From NCBI GenBank assembly GCA_918797485.1, contig CAKKNE010000003.1, positions 4,092,001 to 4,156,000 on the forward strand: a DNA stretch of 64,000 bases, written 5' to 3'. This document shows, in pieces, positions 18,121-29,013 of this stretch. The notes below the pieces were generated by a model. It did not search any database, was not told where the DNA came from, and saw only the letters and a program-made list of their open reading frames with translations. The DNA is from Pelagomonas calceolata. Its lineage: Eukaryota > Sar > Pelagophyceae > Pelagomonadales > Pelagomonadaceae. Position numbers and translations under genes: made by a program. The first letter of the stretch is position 1; the number at the start of each line of letters is the position of its first letter.

Positions 18121-20315
18121 TCACAAACCCACAAGGTCCCACGCCCGCGACACGTTGACAAGGTACTCGCCTCGTTCCAGATGCGGCAAGAATAATCCCG
18201 TCGTCCCGTGGACGAAGAACGCGTCGAAGGCGGAAAAGGGCGCGTTCTCCGAATTCGTCGAATGAAATGACCCGACCCAGTTGAAGGCGTAGCCCAAATC
18301 CACCAACGGCACTTCATATTTCAACCGCATCGCATTCAGGTAGCCCTGGTCCCAGTGCAAGACCCTTTCGAACGAGTCCCACGGAGGTAGGGTTTCCACT
18401 AACCCAAGCTGCGGCCAGCTCGCCACCAGCACGCCGGAGTTGAACCAGGCCTCCTCGGTGTTGCAAGGAACGCCGTAGCGCAAACAACTAATCTCGAGCG
18501 ACTGTTTGGCTTCTTCTGGTTTACGAACTAGTGGATCTTCGACGGTGGCGCCTAGCGCTACCACCGGCACGAGCTCGAAGACGTCCGGGGCATCCTTTCT
18601 TACTACAACAGTGTCGTCCAGCACCAATACTCTTCGATACTTCCGCAGGGCGCTCCGGAGGACCTGCGTTGACGCGAAGCTCACAGACGCCGTCGACGCG
18701 AAGCATGAAGGAGACGCTGCGTCCGCACGATCAGCTTGAACGCCTTTGCGCACCCGTTGTCGCCTTCCTCGTGCGTGTAGCACTGCGACGCGTCGCCGGC
18801 CACGAGTAGATCGGCGTCTACCTTTATCGAGTAGGCCGCCACTCTTTTTATCAGGGAAGAGACCCAGGGTCGGTCGCCGAGCGAAGCCACGGCAACTACT
18901 CTATCCTTCAGGGAACAAGTCGAGTGGAGATGTAGAACAGTGCGCCCTTCGACGAAGAGGACGTCGTCGATGGAGCGGACCTCGGGCGTGATCCCCATTA
19001 CTTCAATCGAAGCGCAGGAGTCCAGAGGCGCTCTATGTAATAAAGCGTCGTCGAAGGCTCCTACAAAATCAGCATACCACATGCCATGGGCACGGAAACG
19101 CTGTAACTTCTTCTCTGCACCAACTAAAAAGTTGTTGTGCGCCAGGACCGGGTCCGCTCGTATCAAGGGTCCTCGATCGTCATGCAAAGGTCCGTCGAAG
19201 AACAGACCGCCGCCCGGCACTTCCAATGGATCCAAGACCTCTACACTAATATTCGTGCCCTCTCGGAAGCGCCGCTCGTGCAGGACTAGATTGGACGCAG
19301 CTTGATCGCCGGCCCACGTGCGCTCCGGATGCTTGTCCCGTATCGTGGCCAGCTCGAGCGCGCTCTGCACCAGTAACATTTCTGCCTCTCTTGTAACACG
19401 AAACACGCCCGTGCACTGCTCCGCGTGGAACTGGTCTTCGTTTATGGCATAATCTCGAGCATGTAAACCACCGGCTTGGATCGCAAAGGCTGCATCAGAC
19501 AAAGGCAGGTCCCGCAGCAGGACGACATCAGTATCCAACCACCACACGACTTGTATCGAAGCTCGTAATGCTACAACGACGGCGACGGGCTTGAGGACCG
19601 CGATTTCCGAGAAGCCGGCCGACTGGACGTCTTTTCTACCATCTACACTGCCGAAGAGCGTCGGCAACTTACCGCAGGCGACGTTGTGCGTTCGCAGTTT
19701 GTCATATGTACTGTCGGACAGCGCAAAGGCGAAGAGCGGCGCGCCGGCTCGCGCCGCCGAGAACGCGAGATTCAACGCCAGGTCGGCGTGCGGCAGGTTG
19801 GCCATCGTCACGACCAACATATCGTCGATAGCCGTATCTTGTAACGCCTTGCGCAGGGTTTCGTCGGCCGAGGCGAGCTCTAAGACGCGCCTCGCGGCCG
19901 TCACGTTGGGCCCCTCGCCAGTCACGTCGGCCAGCCACCTTTGTTTCTCAACGAGGAACCAGGTCTCCTCGACGTTACTGACCACACCATTCAACGGTGC
20001 CGCGCCCCTATGAAGAGTGGGCGGGTCTGGGCCGCGTCTAAGCACCGCGCGGCACCGCCACACGCCGGGCAGAAAGCCGCCCAGCTTGAACGACGTGACC
20101 GGCGCCCGCGCCTCCACGCAGTGCGTGTGGCTCTCGAAGGAGACGCGCTTGTTTGTTAATTGAGTGCACAGTCGTAAATCGTCTGTGGCGTCTGCGACAG
20201 CGTAGGCCATCACTAACGCTCCATCCTGCAGCGTGACTTCTCCATTATTGATTGGTGTGATGGCGCTTATCGATGGCTCCGCGTGGGCCAGCGCCAGCAA
20301 TAGGAGCGCCCGCAT
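18121..20315 (-). CDS. Secretory protein with two glycosyltransferase-like domains (2 exons)
   Basis: Exons 18729-20315 and 18121-18663 (709 aa). The 65-bp intron 18664-18728 (GTGCGGAC...CAACGCAG, phase 0) contains the introner core. The start MRALLLLALAHA is a signal peptide. The first catalytic-type domain (~150-430) contains VVWWLDTDVVLL, a DxD nucleotide-sugar motif as in GT77-like transferases, with WAGDQAASN downstream. The second (~480-700) contains RRVLVLDDTVVVRKDAPDVFE and NSGVLVASW...HWDQGYLNAM, as in GT8-type enzymes. Two DxD-bearing domains in tandem suggest a Golgi enzyme for a complex glycan. Substrates are unknown. Confidence 0.75.
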
Positions 20316-20922
20316 GGCTGCCCCAATTTGCCAATGCTGGTGCTGCCGCTCCCGCGCACCAATACGCGTCGCGTTTTTTGCGCGCGGTACGTCCTATAGT
20401 ACGTCCTGGGGCTATGGAGCTGGCGCGGGCAGCGCGCGGTCCCGTTGCGCCGCGTGCGCACTGTGTATGGGTGCTACCCAGTGGGGCACAAATGAACATT
20501 GCGGGTCTTCCTCCTCCGACAGGACGTGTCTTGCGGTGCGCAGTGGTCGGAATACGCCCGGCGCGGCTGGGCGGATTCGTCGGAAACCGCAAGCTAGCGC
20601 TATAGCGCCACTAGAGAGCGCTGTGCGAGAGCGCCGCGTCGAGTGGCCCGTACTGCGCCACTGCGTGACCAAACGCACACGCACGCCGTCGCCGCGCTGC
20701 AGCGCATCTATTCACAACCGGTTTCGGACGCGTTTGGAGCCGTTCAGAGGCACGCAGAGCCGTAAGAGCTTGTAACAGGGCCAGGTCACATTTGCGTGCG
20801 CGGTCGATACGCCCGCCGCGCCTCGCCGGGCCCAACAGAAGTGCGGCGCGCGCACGCCACCGCCGCGACACGACTCCGGAACCGCTCGCGCACGCGCGCG
20901 ACGTAACCGCGAAACCGCCGCC
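20316..20922. other. Divergent intergenic region
   Basis: About 600 bp between the start of the glycosyltransferase gene (minus) and FEN1 (plus), so it should hold both promoters. No repeat or RNA gene recognised. Confidence 0.5.
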
Positions 20923-23043
20923 ATGGGCATCAAGGGCCTCTTCCCCTTCCTGCGCGAGAAGGCGCCCGCCGCCATCAAGGAGCGCTCCCTGAAGGACTAC
21001 CTGGGGCGCACGTTAGCTATAGACGCGTCGATGTCGCTCTACCACTTCCTGTCAGCCATAAGGACGGGCCCCGACGCCCAGAACCTGACGAACTCGAACA
21101 ACGAGGCCACGTCGCATTTGCAGGGCTTCGCGACGCGCGTTCTGCGGCTGCTCGAGGCCGGCGCGAAGCCCGTGTTTGTGTTTGATGGGAAGCCGCCGCA
21201 GCTCAAGGCCAAGGAATTGGCGCAGCGCCGCGAGGCCAAGGCCAAAGCCGAAGAAGTCGTCAAGGAGAAGCGGGCCGACGACCAGGCGTCGCCCGAGGAT
21301 GTGAGAAAAGCAGCATCAGCAGCCACACGAGTCACGAAACGACACAACGACGACGTCAAGCGACTCCTGCGGTTGATGGGCGCTCCGGTAGTGGAAGCCG
21401 AGGGCGAGGCCGAGGCCTTCTGCTGTGCTCTTGTAAATGCGGGTACTTGTGACTACGTGGTTGCCTGTGTGGAAATCAACCAGTATGTCGAGCGGTGAAC
21501 CGGCACCGCCACGCATCGATCGCGTCGATGGCGTGGAGGTCGACGCGACGGTTCAGCACGAACGCGCCGTAAAATCTTGATTTCCACACAGGTGGTTACT
21601 GATGATACCGACGCCACAACATTTTCGTCTTATTACTCTCAGAATACTCCGAAAATCGTAAAAAACTTATTTGATACGGAGGGTGCTCGTTTGAAGGAAA
21701 AACGGCCGGCCTACGAGATCGACGTGTCGACCGTGCTGAGCTCGCTACAGTTGTCGCGGGACGCGTTCGTCGACTTCTGTGTATTATGCGGCTGCGACTA
21801 CGCGCAGAAGCTGCGGGGCGTCGGGCCGAAGACGGCCTTGAAGCTGATTGTTACACATAAAACGCTGGAGCGGGCGGTTTTTGTCGAGAGACCCGGCGTC
21901 GCCACGAAGGCGCCCAAGGGCAAGGTGCTAGCTCCAGAAGGCTGGGATTTCGCGGCCGCGCGGCGCGTCTTCTCGACGGAGATTCTGAAGGGGGATCCGC
22001 ACGTGTCTGTAGGCTTCGGCGAGCCCGACTATGAAGGGTTCCGCGCATTTCTCGTCGACACCAACGGCTTTTCGGCGGAACGTGTCGAGGCCATGATTAA
22101 AAGATTGCGCAAGGTGCGCTCGAAGAAGCCGCAGCGGCGCATCGACGACTTCGTCAAGGCGCGCGCTCCTGCGGCGTCGCGGCACTTCGCCCCTCCACCG
22201 GCGGCGCCTGCGCCGGCGCCGACGGTCGCGCCCACGACGCCGCGACGTCCACCGGCAAGCGGCATCGACCCACGCACGCTGCTGCCCGTGGCACCGGCGG
22301 CCGCCGCTGCCGTGAAGCCGGAGCCCGGGGCCGCCGCGCCCGCGACGTCTGAGTACGTCGGCCCGCCGACCGCCGGCGGCTCCTCATCGAGCGACGACGA
22401 GTCGTCGGGCGAGAGGACAGAGGCCTACCCGCACTCGCCGCCGCGGCCCGCACCGGACGCGCCGCTGGCCGTCGGCGCCGCCGTGGAGCTCGTAGGTCTA
22501 TCAGACGCGGAATACAACGGGAGGCGAGGCGTCGTGGCGGAGACGCCACCGGAGCTCGTCGCGCGGGAGCGCGTGCTCGTGGCCGTCGGCGACCGGACGC
22601 TGTCGCTGAAGCGCCGGAACGTCGTCGCCGCGCGGCCGGCGTCGCCGGCACCGCAACCGACGCCCCCGCCGCCGCCGCCGCCGACCCCGACCAAGAAGTC
22701 TCCGGCGCTCGCAAAATTTCTCGCCGGTGGCGTGAGGGATACGACGCCCGTCAAGAAAAAACGCGGCAGCGCCAAGGCGTTGTCCTCGCCGCCACCCAAG
22801 AAATCGAAGAAGAAGGCAGAGCCCGCTACGGCGTCGCTGGCCGCTGATTTTTTCTCCGGAAAGGTGCGGGACGCCACCAAGCCCCCGAAGAAGAAGGCTA
22901 GAAAGAAGAAGGGCGGCCCGGGGCCCTGTGCGAGAGCCGGTGCGGCGCCGGCGGCCGAAGCGAGCGACGCCGAGGAGGAGTCGCTCGCCGCCGGCGTCAC
23001 AGTCGTCGACGCCGAGGACCTCCTCGCCGGGGATTTGAATTAA
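20923..23043 (+). CDS. FEN1: Flap endonuclease 1 with long C-terminal extension (2 exons)
   Basis: Exons 20923-21456 and 21592-23043 (661 aa; FEN1 is usually ~380). The enzyme removes 5' flaps in DNA replication and repair. Visible are MGIKGL at the N-terminus, IDASMSLYHFL, FVFDGKPP, EAEGEAEAF, the metal-site VVTDDTDATTF, and the helix-hairpin-helix CGCDYAQKLRGVGPKTA. A PCNA-binding-like box QRRIDDFV follows near residue 353. The extra ~300 residues are Pro/Ala-rich. They contain a small domain (AVELVGLSDAEYNGRRGVV...) and two related motifs, LAKFLAGGVRDTTP and LAADFFSGKVRDATK, each followed by Lys-rich runs. An introner interrupts the codons for the catalytic VVTDDTD stretch. The stop lies ten bases from the end of the convergent desaturase gene. 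Confidence 0.93.
21457..21591 (+). mobile_element. Introner element as intron in FEN1 (family 1)
   Basis: A 135-bp intron. CTGTGTGGAAATCAA at 21465-21479 and TTGATTTCCACACAG at 21577-21591 are inverted terminal repeats. GTGGTTGC (21457-21464) and GTGGTTAC (21592-21599) are the 8-bp target duplication, with one mismatch. The donor GT is the start of the first duplication and the acceptor AG is the end of the right repeat. Splicing restores CDYVVTDDTD exactly. The interior contains CGCGTCGATGGCGTGGAGG. Confidence 0.9.
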
Positions 23044-23053
23044 GTGATACATG

Positions 23054-24076
23054 TTACAACCCTAGCGCCCGCGCTTTTACCGCTGGCCCGCCGATTGGAT
23101 CCTTCCAGCTGTTCGGCTCGACGCCGTTCCATCGATACACCAATTTCTCCATCCACCGGAAGATGCCCGACCGGTCCAGCAACGGGTTCAAGCCGCCGAA
23201 CAAGATGCAGTAGTGCTCCGCGTACGGGCTTCGATGATGCCGCCCGTGTTCTTCAGAAGACAACAATAACCCGCAGGCCTGGAGCCTCCTTATAAACGAC
23301 GGCTGTGACGACGGCGGCACGTGGGACCAGCGGTGGGCCTCCTGGGCGCAGACCTGGCCCCACAATAATACGGAAGTAGCGATGGCCGCGAAGGGTTTCA
23401 TGAGCGCACCGGCCACGAGAGCGAGGGGACCGGCCATGCGCGCGATCTTGTGCACGTTGTTGAAAGTACTTCGGTGCGTGATCGTCCACGGCGCGCCGTG
23501 GTGGCCCTGGAAGGCCGCGCAGGCCGGGCCGAAGACGGGCGTCTCGAGGCTCCCGTAATTGTCCGTCGCCCAGTGGAAGACGCCGCTAAAGAGCTCGGCT
23601 CCCACAAAACCCGCCGCGACGGCAATTATGGAAGTCATTTTCGTGACGTATTGGGCGTTGTGGACCACGCCCCATAATGATGCTAGAAACGACGCCGCGA
23701 CGGCTAGCGCCATGTGCGGCCTGTCATCCAGCGTGTCGCCCGGCAGGACCAGCGTGGGCACCGGGCCCTGGGCCTCCGGTCGTCGCCGTCGCTTCGCGAC
23801 GGCGTCGAGTTGTGGCTTTGTGTCGTCGACGATGACAATATCGAGCGCGTCGACGGCGTCGACCACGACCGGTGGCTCGGCGCCGACCGCGACCGGGAGC
23901 TTCTCGTCGAGCACGGCGGCGGCGGCGGCGCGCGCAGATGTCCGCGCCGGCCGCCGCGTCGCCGCGACGCCGCGCCGCGTCGGCAGGTGCAGCGCCACGC
24001 ATGGTGGGGTACAGCACGTCAGCAGCAAAGAGGCGGCGGCGACGCGTGGTCGTCTGCGCATCGGTCGTCGCGACAT
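23054..24076 (-). CDS. FAD4-type / plasmanylethanolamine-desaturase-family membrane desaturase
   Basis: A 340-aa protein. A plastid-type leader (RVAAASLLLTCCTPPCVALHLP) precedes an Arg/Ala-rich transit region. The desaturase domain has membrane segments near 150-185 and 245-270 and the family's histidine motifs: FHWATDNYGS, FQGHHGAPWTITHR, QEAHRWSH and EEHGRHHRSPYAEHYC. In plants FAD4 makes the trans-3 double bond of plastid phosphatidylglycerol; the animal relative (TMEM189/PEDS1) makes plasmalogens. The plastid leader favours the FAD4 role, which is inference. Confidence 0.85.
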   Translation of the reverse strand: MSRRPMRRRPRVAAASLLLTCCTPPCVALHLPTRRGVAATRRPARTSARAAAAAVLDEKLPVAVGAEPPVVVDAVDALDIVIVDDTKPQLDAVAKRRRRPEAQGPVPTLVLPGDTLDDRPHMALAVAASFLASLWGVVHNAQYVTKMTSIIAVAAGFVGAELFSGVFHWATDNYGSLETPVFGPACAAFQGHHGAPWTITHRSTFNNVHKIARMAGPLALVAGALMKPFAAIATSVLLWGQVCAQEAHRWSHVPPSSQPSFIRRLQACGLLLSSEEHGRHHRSPYAEHYCILFGGLNPLLDRSGIFRWMEKLVYRWNGVEPNSWKDPIGGPAVKARALGL

Positions 24077-24280
24077 GGGAGAGACGCGCGTGTCAAATCA
24101 GCAATGGTGGGAGCGAGTGGCGAGAGACCTCAATTTGATGCCATGCAAGGCGTGCTGAGTGGTAAGGTACCTCATACCTTATCACCTATGTTATCCCCCC
24201 TCCTAGCACCGTAACAGAAATATTACCTCGAGCGGAACGTTGCACACGAGTCCCAGGCACCGTATCAACACACAAAAAGC

Positions 24281-25750
24281 TTAGCCCAGGACGAACCCCG
24301 CCCCGCCGACCTCGACCACCCCCCGCAGCGACCCGACGAGCGCCCGCGTCCGCGCGGCGATCGCCGCCTCCGCTTCCTCCAAGGACGGATAGAGGTCGAC
24401 CACGGCGGCCCGGAGTTGCGACGTGGGCCAGAGCACGCTTCTTTCAAAAGACAGGAAGCGGCCGTCGTTCCTCGAGACCCTGTCGCAGACCTCGTCGACG
24501 GCCCGCCTCGCCGCGTCGACGACGCGGTCGCGGCCACAATGCGCCAGGGCGAGCTCGAGCAACGCCGTGCGTCTTGTTGAAAGCCCGACCGACGCGTTTT
24601 CGACTTGCAGAGGACCCTCGTCCAGGTACTCTCTCAACAAATCGAGGCGGTGGCTCCGATCTATATAGTGGCCTCCGGACAAATGCGCGCTAAAGTCCCC
24701 CGGCCGCCAGGCCAGCCGCGAGTTCTCGACGGCGCACCCCTGGGCAAAAAAGTCCGGCGCGCACGTGTGCGCGTTCCACGACGACTGCAGCGTCCGGTAC
24801 GGAAAGACGTGCACGGCGCCGACCCGCCCGTGCAGCGACGCCACCGCCGCCTGGTCCCAGGCGAAGCACCCCTTCAGCCAGCAGGCGTCGCCATCAGCCC
24901 GGAAAGGCTCGAGCCAGGCCGCCTCCAGAAGTAATTTGGCGTAGGCGCCGCCCCGCGTCGCTAACAATCCGGTATTGAAGGAATAACCCCCTCCAATTTG
25001 TGATTGGGCGTGGTGGTGGTAGTTCTCGTCGGCGCCCGCTCCTAAATAGTCTGGAGGTAGATCTGCCAGGATCGCATGCAATTGCATCGATGGCGCCGTC
25101 ACTACGACGTCGTCGTCGACAACGACGTAAAAATCAAAACAGTCCGCGTCCAGCAACCGCCTTAGTAAAAAGATCTTGTGCCAGTGGCCGGAGCGGACCT
25201 TCAAGTAGTAGTCGAGCTCCACTTTCAAGTCGTCGCTGTAGGCCGCCCAGTACTGATCATTGGACAGGTCGAGCGGGAAGAAGGCGTAGTTATGCTGGAG
25301 GCAGTAGTCCCTCCACGATTCCCAGGTCCGCTCCCTCAAATTCGTCGTGACGTGCGGCGCCACGCGTATGCCGTCCGACGCCGACGCGATCAACACCTTG
25401 GAACCGTTCTGGCAGAGCTGCTCCACGTTTTTTATGGAGACGGGCGGCCACCTCGCGGGGAGCGCCGCGTGTTCCACCACCAAGCGGGCGCAGGCCCAGT
25501 CTCCGGCGTCGCAGGTGCACTCCTCATCGGAACAGGTCGCGCCCTTCTTTGGGGCTGCCTCCACACAAGCCTCCGTGGCGCAGCCGACGCGCGCCGTGTC
25601 GTTCAGCCCACCCAAGAAGGCGAAGACGGCGTCGTCGACGGCGTGGGGCCCGCCGCACTCGACGAAACGCTCGGCGCCGTCGACCAGGACCGGCGTGGAG
25701 CAGGGCTGGAGCGCGCGCGCCGCCGCCGCGAGGAGGAGCACGAGGCGCAT
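24281..25750 (-). CDS. Golgi glycosyltransferase, GT34-like
   Basis: A 489-aa protein. The start at 25750 gives a signal peptide (MRLVLLLAAAARALQ). A Cys-rich ~100-residue segment follows. The catalytic domain spans ~135-400: SWRDYCLQHNYAFF, YYLKVRSGHWHKIFLLRRLL, then DFYVVVDDDVVV with the DDD metal/nucleotide motif, GYSFNTGLLATRGG and CFAWDQAAV. This order matches the GMA12/MNN10 (GT34) family of alpha-glycosyltransferases. The upstream in-frame Arg-rich stretch to 25975 has no leader character. It is divergent from the ARM-repeat gene, sharing a 362-bp upstream region. Confidence 0.8.
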   Translation of the reverse strand: MRLVLLLAAAARALQPCSTPVLVDGAERFVECGGPHAVDDAVFAFLGGLNDTARVGCATEACVEAAPKKGATCSDEECTCDAGDWACARLVVEHAALPARWPPVSIKNVEQLCQNGSKVLIASASDGIRVAPHVTTNLRERTWESWRDYCLQHNYAFFPLDLSNDQYWAAYSDDLKVELDYYLKVRSGHWHKIFLLRRLLDADCFDFYVVVDDDVVVTAPSMQLHAILADLPPDYLGAGADENYHHHAQSQIGGGYSFNTGLLATRGGAYAKLLLEAAWLEPFRADGDACWLKGCFAWDQAAVASLHGRVGAVHVFPYRTLQSSWNAHTCAPDFFAQGCAVENSRLAWRPGDFSAHLSGGHYIDRSHRLDLLREYLDEGPLQVENASVGLSTRRTALLELALAHCGRDRVVDAARRAVDEVCDRVSRNDGRFLSFERSVLWPTSQLRAAVVDLYPSLEEAEAAIAARTRALVGSLRGVVEVGGAGFVLG

Positions 25751-26112
25751 CTCTGCTGCCCTTGCGCGGGCTGGGGTCGACACGCGTGCGTTCCGCACCG
25801 GGGTGTCGCAACGCGCTTCGTATAAGCTGCCCCGTTGTGGCGCGTCGTGGGGCCGGCAGGGGAGCGCTTTGGTCGAAGGGCAGCCTCGCAGCGGCAGCCC
25901 AGCAGCGGCCTGTGGTCGTGCACGCCGCCGGATCCGGCGCACGCCTCGTCGCATCGCTGCCGGTGCGTCCCGCATCAGTCATTGACGAGCGCCGGGCAGC
26001 CGCATCCGTGCGCGCGAGTCACCTACAAACCTTGCGCTGCGCGGGCGGCCACCAACGTACGGAAACGATCCGCAGCGCCCATCCGCGCAGAGATTTGCGC
26101 TGCAAGACCGCC
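25751..26112. other. Divergent promoter region
   Basis: Between the GT34-like gene (minus) and the ARM-repeat gene (plus). No repeat or motif recognised; the plus-strand open frame through it is a by-product of high GC. Confidence 0.5.
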
Positions 26113-27702
26113 ATGGGGAGCCCACGCAGCCCCTCAATGGACGACATGTTCGAGAAGTACTCGACGGTGCAATTCGCGGACGACGGCGCCGCCGCCTCCG
26201 AGCCTAGCGAAGAGGATTCGGTGGAGCGCGTGCGACGCATGGCCCTGGACGTCGCGGAGGGCGCCGACGACGCCAGCGAACCACCGGAGGAGGCCGACGG
26301 CGAGAAGATCGAGCGCATCCGGCCGCCGACGCCGACGGCCTCGCAACGAGCGCGCGCGGCGTTAATTCGCTCTTGCGTGCACCCCAAGCCGCCGAAGGAG
26401 TGCACGGACACGTGTCACTCCTTCCACCACGGCGCCACGGAAGGGTCGGGAACGTTTGGGAGTGGAGCGAACGTGTTTACCGATAAAGGTACGAGGAGAT
26501 TAGCTGCTGTTTTGAACGATCGGTTGACGTCCGATAGTGATCGGAAAGCGGCTTGTACCCTCATACATACTTCTTGTTATGACGAGGCCAACGCTAAACT
26601 CGTCGTGGATATTGATATCGTGCCCCAGATCATCAAGATCGCGAAGCACGATGGGTTCGAGTCGAAGGCCGAGGCTTGTTGTGCTTTAGCGGTGATAGCG
26701 ATTCATTTCCCGGAGCACATCGTCGAGGCCATTCCTACCCTCTCAAATTTGTTGGAGGCGCCGGCCGTCGTTTCTGGGAGCGCGGCCTGGGCTTTATCTA
26801 CCTTGGCCGCGGATGACGACCACCGGCCTTCAGTATATAAGGCAAAACTCATCCCGAAGCTCATTAAGTTGATCAAGGACGGCTCTACCGATGATTGTAG
26901 GGGGCACGCGGCGGCCTGCCTCTGGAACCTGGCCTGTGACGACGACATCCGCCCTCAGTGCATGGACGCCATCGATCCCTTGGTCGCGATGGCCCACGAG
27001 TGCCACAGCGTCGACGCGCGGCGGCGGGCCGCCGTATGTCTAGATTGTTTGATGGCCTACGAGTCGTTCGAGCGGGACTGGCACCTCGAGAAGCTCAACC
27101 AGCCCGTCATCGACCGCGTGAAACTCGCGGTGACGAACGAGAACGAGAAGCTGATCCAGCAGATGATTTCGGACTGCGACGCCGCGGACCGGCGCTACGA
27201 GGAGGACTTGAGGCTCGATCGCATCGCGAGCGGCAATCCGTTGCCGGGCGACCTGCCCGAGCCCGAGGAGGCGCCGGTCGAGGCCCCGGCGCCGGCGCCG
27301 TCGCCGTCGCCCGACTCCTTCCAGGACGCCTTCGACGTGGCGATCCGGCCGTACGAGCCCGACGCCGAGGACCTGACGGAGGAGGCACGCGCGTGGAAGG
27401 ACTGGGAGGAGCGGTCCGCGGCGCGCTACGAGGCTGGCCCGGAGCCCGAGCCCGAGGACCCGTTTCCCGATAGAAGGACGACGTCGACGGCGGCGGCGCT
27501 CGCGAGTGCGGTGCGGGACGCGCCGCCGCCGCCGCCCGTGCCGCGCGCGTCACAGAACTTCCGCACAAAAGGTGCGAGGGAGTGGCTCGCGCGGACGGGC
27601 TTCGGGACTTACGAAGCAGATCCTCCTCCCAAGGACGAGGCGCCCGCGCCCGCGCCGGCGCCTCCAGAGGGCAGCCCGCCGGACCCGGGGAGTATCGACT
27701 AA
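26113..27702 (+). CDS. Armadillo-repeat protein
   Basis: A 529-aa cytosolic protein. The acidic N-terminus (~100 residues) is followed by HPKPPKECTDTCHSFHHG and then four to five armadillo repeats (~130-340), for example VPQIIKIAKHDGFESKAEACCALAVIAI and IPKLIKLIKDGSTDDCRGHAAACLWNLA. A helical linker follows, then a Pro/Glu-rich C-terminus with a TKGAREWLARTGFG motif. ARM arrays bind extended peptides. No partner can be named. No introns are needed. Confidence 0.8.
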   Translation: MGSPRSPSMDDMFEKYSTVQFADDGAAASEPSEEDSVERVRRMALDVAEGADDASEPPEEADGEKIERIRPPTPTASQRARAALIRSCVHPKPPKECTDTCHSFHHGATEGSGTFGSGANVFTDKGTRRLAAVLNDRLTSDSDRKAACTLIHTSCYDEANAKLVVDIDIVPQIIKIAKHDGFESKAEACCALAVIAIHFPEHIVEAIPTLSNLLEAPAVVSGSAAWALSTLAADDDHRPSVYKAKLIPKLIKLIKDGSTDDCRGHAAACLWNLACDDDIRPQCMDAIDPLVAMAHECHSVDARRRAAVCLDCLMAYESFERDWHLEKLNQPVIDRVKLAVTNENEKLIQQMISDCDAADRRYEEDLRLDRIASGNPLPGDLPEPEEAPVEAPAPAPSPSPDSFQDAFDVAIRPYEPDAEDLTEEARAWKDWEERSAARYEAGPEPEPEDPFPDRRTTSTAAALASAVRDAPPPPPVPRASQNFRTKGAREWLARTGFGTYEADPPPKDEAPAPAPAPPEGSPPDPGSID

Positions 27703-27798
27703 AGATGTATCAACTAACGCCCGCCGAGGCGGTGTTGCACCGATTACGAAACACAGAGAAATTACGAAAAAGAAATCGCGGCGCGCAGATAAGCGCTA

Positions 27799-29013
27799 CT
27801 AGTTCACATACCCCGCGTCGAAGCCCTTCGTGTAGCCGTCGTCCGTCCAGCCCTCGAGGCGCTCGACGATACTGCGCCGCGACAGCGCGGCGACCTCGTC
27901 GTCGTAGCCGGCGTGGTTCGGCACGCGCGGCTCGCGCACTTTTTTTGCCCGTCGTTTGCGGTAGGACGCGACCCAGGGCGCCGGCTCCGTGACCGACGGC
28001 GTGCGCGGCTTGTCGCTGTAGTACTGGCCCCAGGCCGTGCGCTCGGGCGCGCCGTCGTGGCCGAGCCGCCGCACGCCCGTGTCCGTGCGGAAGAGCTCGA
28101 GCGGTCCCAGGGCCTTGGCTCGCGCGCACTGCCGCGACTGTTCTCTGGGAGACCCCAGGGGCCACTGCACGTGGTACGTCCCGTCCAGCTCGATGTCGAT
28201 GGGAATGTGCGTATGTCCAAACACGTGGACGTCCGGCCGCAACGCCAACACGACGTCGCCGAGGTGGTCCGACCCGCTCACCTTGGCTAAACAAGGCTCC
28301 AGTAAAAAACGTTTTTCCGGAACACATTCAAAACGCGGCGAGAAGTGCGAGAACGTCACGAGCGGTGTATTGTCCCTTGCAATGTTGTTGGTGGCCGCGA
28401 AGTAGGCGCTCAGGTCATGATCTCCCGCGCCCATGCCGTGCGCCACGGCCTCTTTACCATTTCGTCCCAGTAGTGCTGGCGGCCATCTACATTTCCTATA
28501 GTCGGCCCAGCGCCGCGCAAAGCCCCTGGAGCCGTCGTCGTCGGGTAGGACCGACGGTTCCCGGTCGTGCGAGGCGTGGTACCAGCCCCGCAGCGGCGCG
28601 ACGGTGACGGCGCGCCCCCTGGCATCCTCTAAAGTCGCCGGCGCCGTGCGGCACCCGCAGGCCTCCGCGACGCCTTCGCACGCCCGCAGCTTCGCCACGG
28701 AGTCGCCGATGCCGTCCTCTCTATCGGTAGAAGTGACCCAGGCTTCATGATTTCCAGGGACGTAAAACACGTCGTCAAAAGTACGTCGCAGCGCCGTTAA
28801 TGCGTCGCGGAGCGTGTCTCTATCTGCAGTGACGTCGCCGGCGATGATCAGGGCGAGGTGGCCCTCGCCGGGCGGCCTCTCCAAGGTTTTCACGGTGTCG
28901 AGGTTCGCCGCGTAGTCGACGTGCAAATCGCTGAGGCCGAAGAGGCGCACGACCGGTTTCGTCGTCGCCAGCGCGCTGGCCGTGCACAGTGCTGCTGCAT
29001 GGACGACGCGCAT
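27799..29013 (-). CDS. Calcineurin-like metallophosphoesterase
   Basis: A 404-aa protein. The ATG at 29013 gives a leader (MRVVHAAALCTASALATT) of signal-peptide type. All metal-site motifs of the family are present: LSDLHVD, IAGDVTADRD, VPGNHEAWV, a His near VTFSHFS, and VFGHTHIP. Such enzymes hydrolyse phosphodiesters or phosphomonoesters using two metal ions. The substrate is unknown. It converges with the ARM-repeat gene 96 bp away. Confidence 0.85.
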   Translation of the reverse strand: MRVVHAAALCTASALATTKPVVRLFGLSDLHVDYAANLDTVKTLERPPGEGHLALIIAGDVTADRDTLRDALTALRRTFDDVFYVPGNHEAWVTSTDREDGIGDSVAKLRACEGVAEACGCRTAPATLEDARGRAVTVAPLRGWYHASHDREPSVLPDDDGSRGFARRWADYRKCRWPPALLGRNGKEAVAHGMGAGDHDLSAYFAATNNIARDNTPLVTFSHFSPRFECVPEKRFLLEPCLAKVSGSDHLGDVVLALRPDVHVFGHTHIPIDIELDGTYHVQWPLGSPREQSRQCARAKALGPLELFRTDTGVRRLGHDGAPERTAWGQYYSDKPRTPSVTEPAPWVASYRKRRAKKVREPRVPNHAGYDDEVAALSRRSIVERLEGWTDDGYTKGFDAGYVN

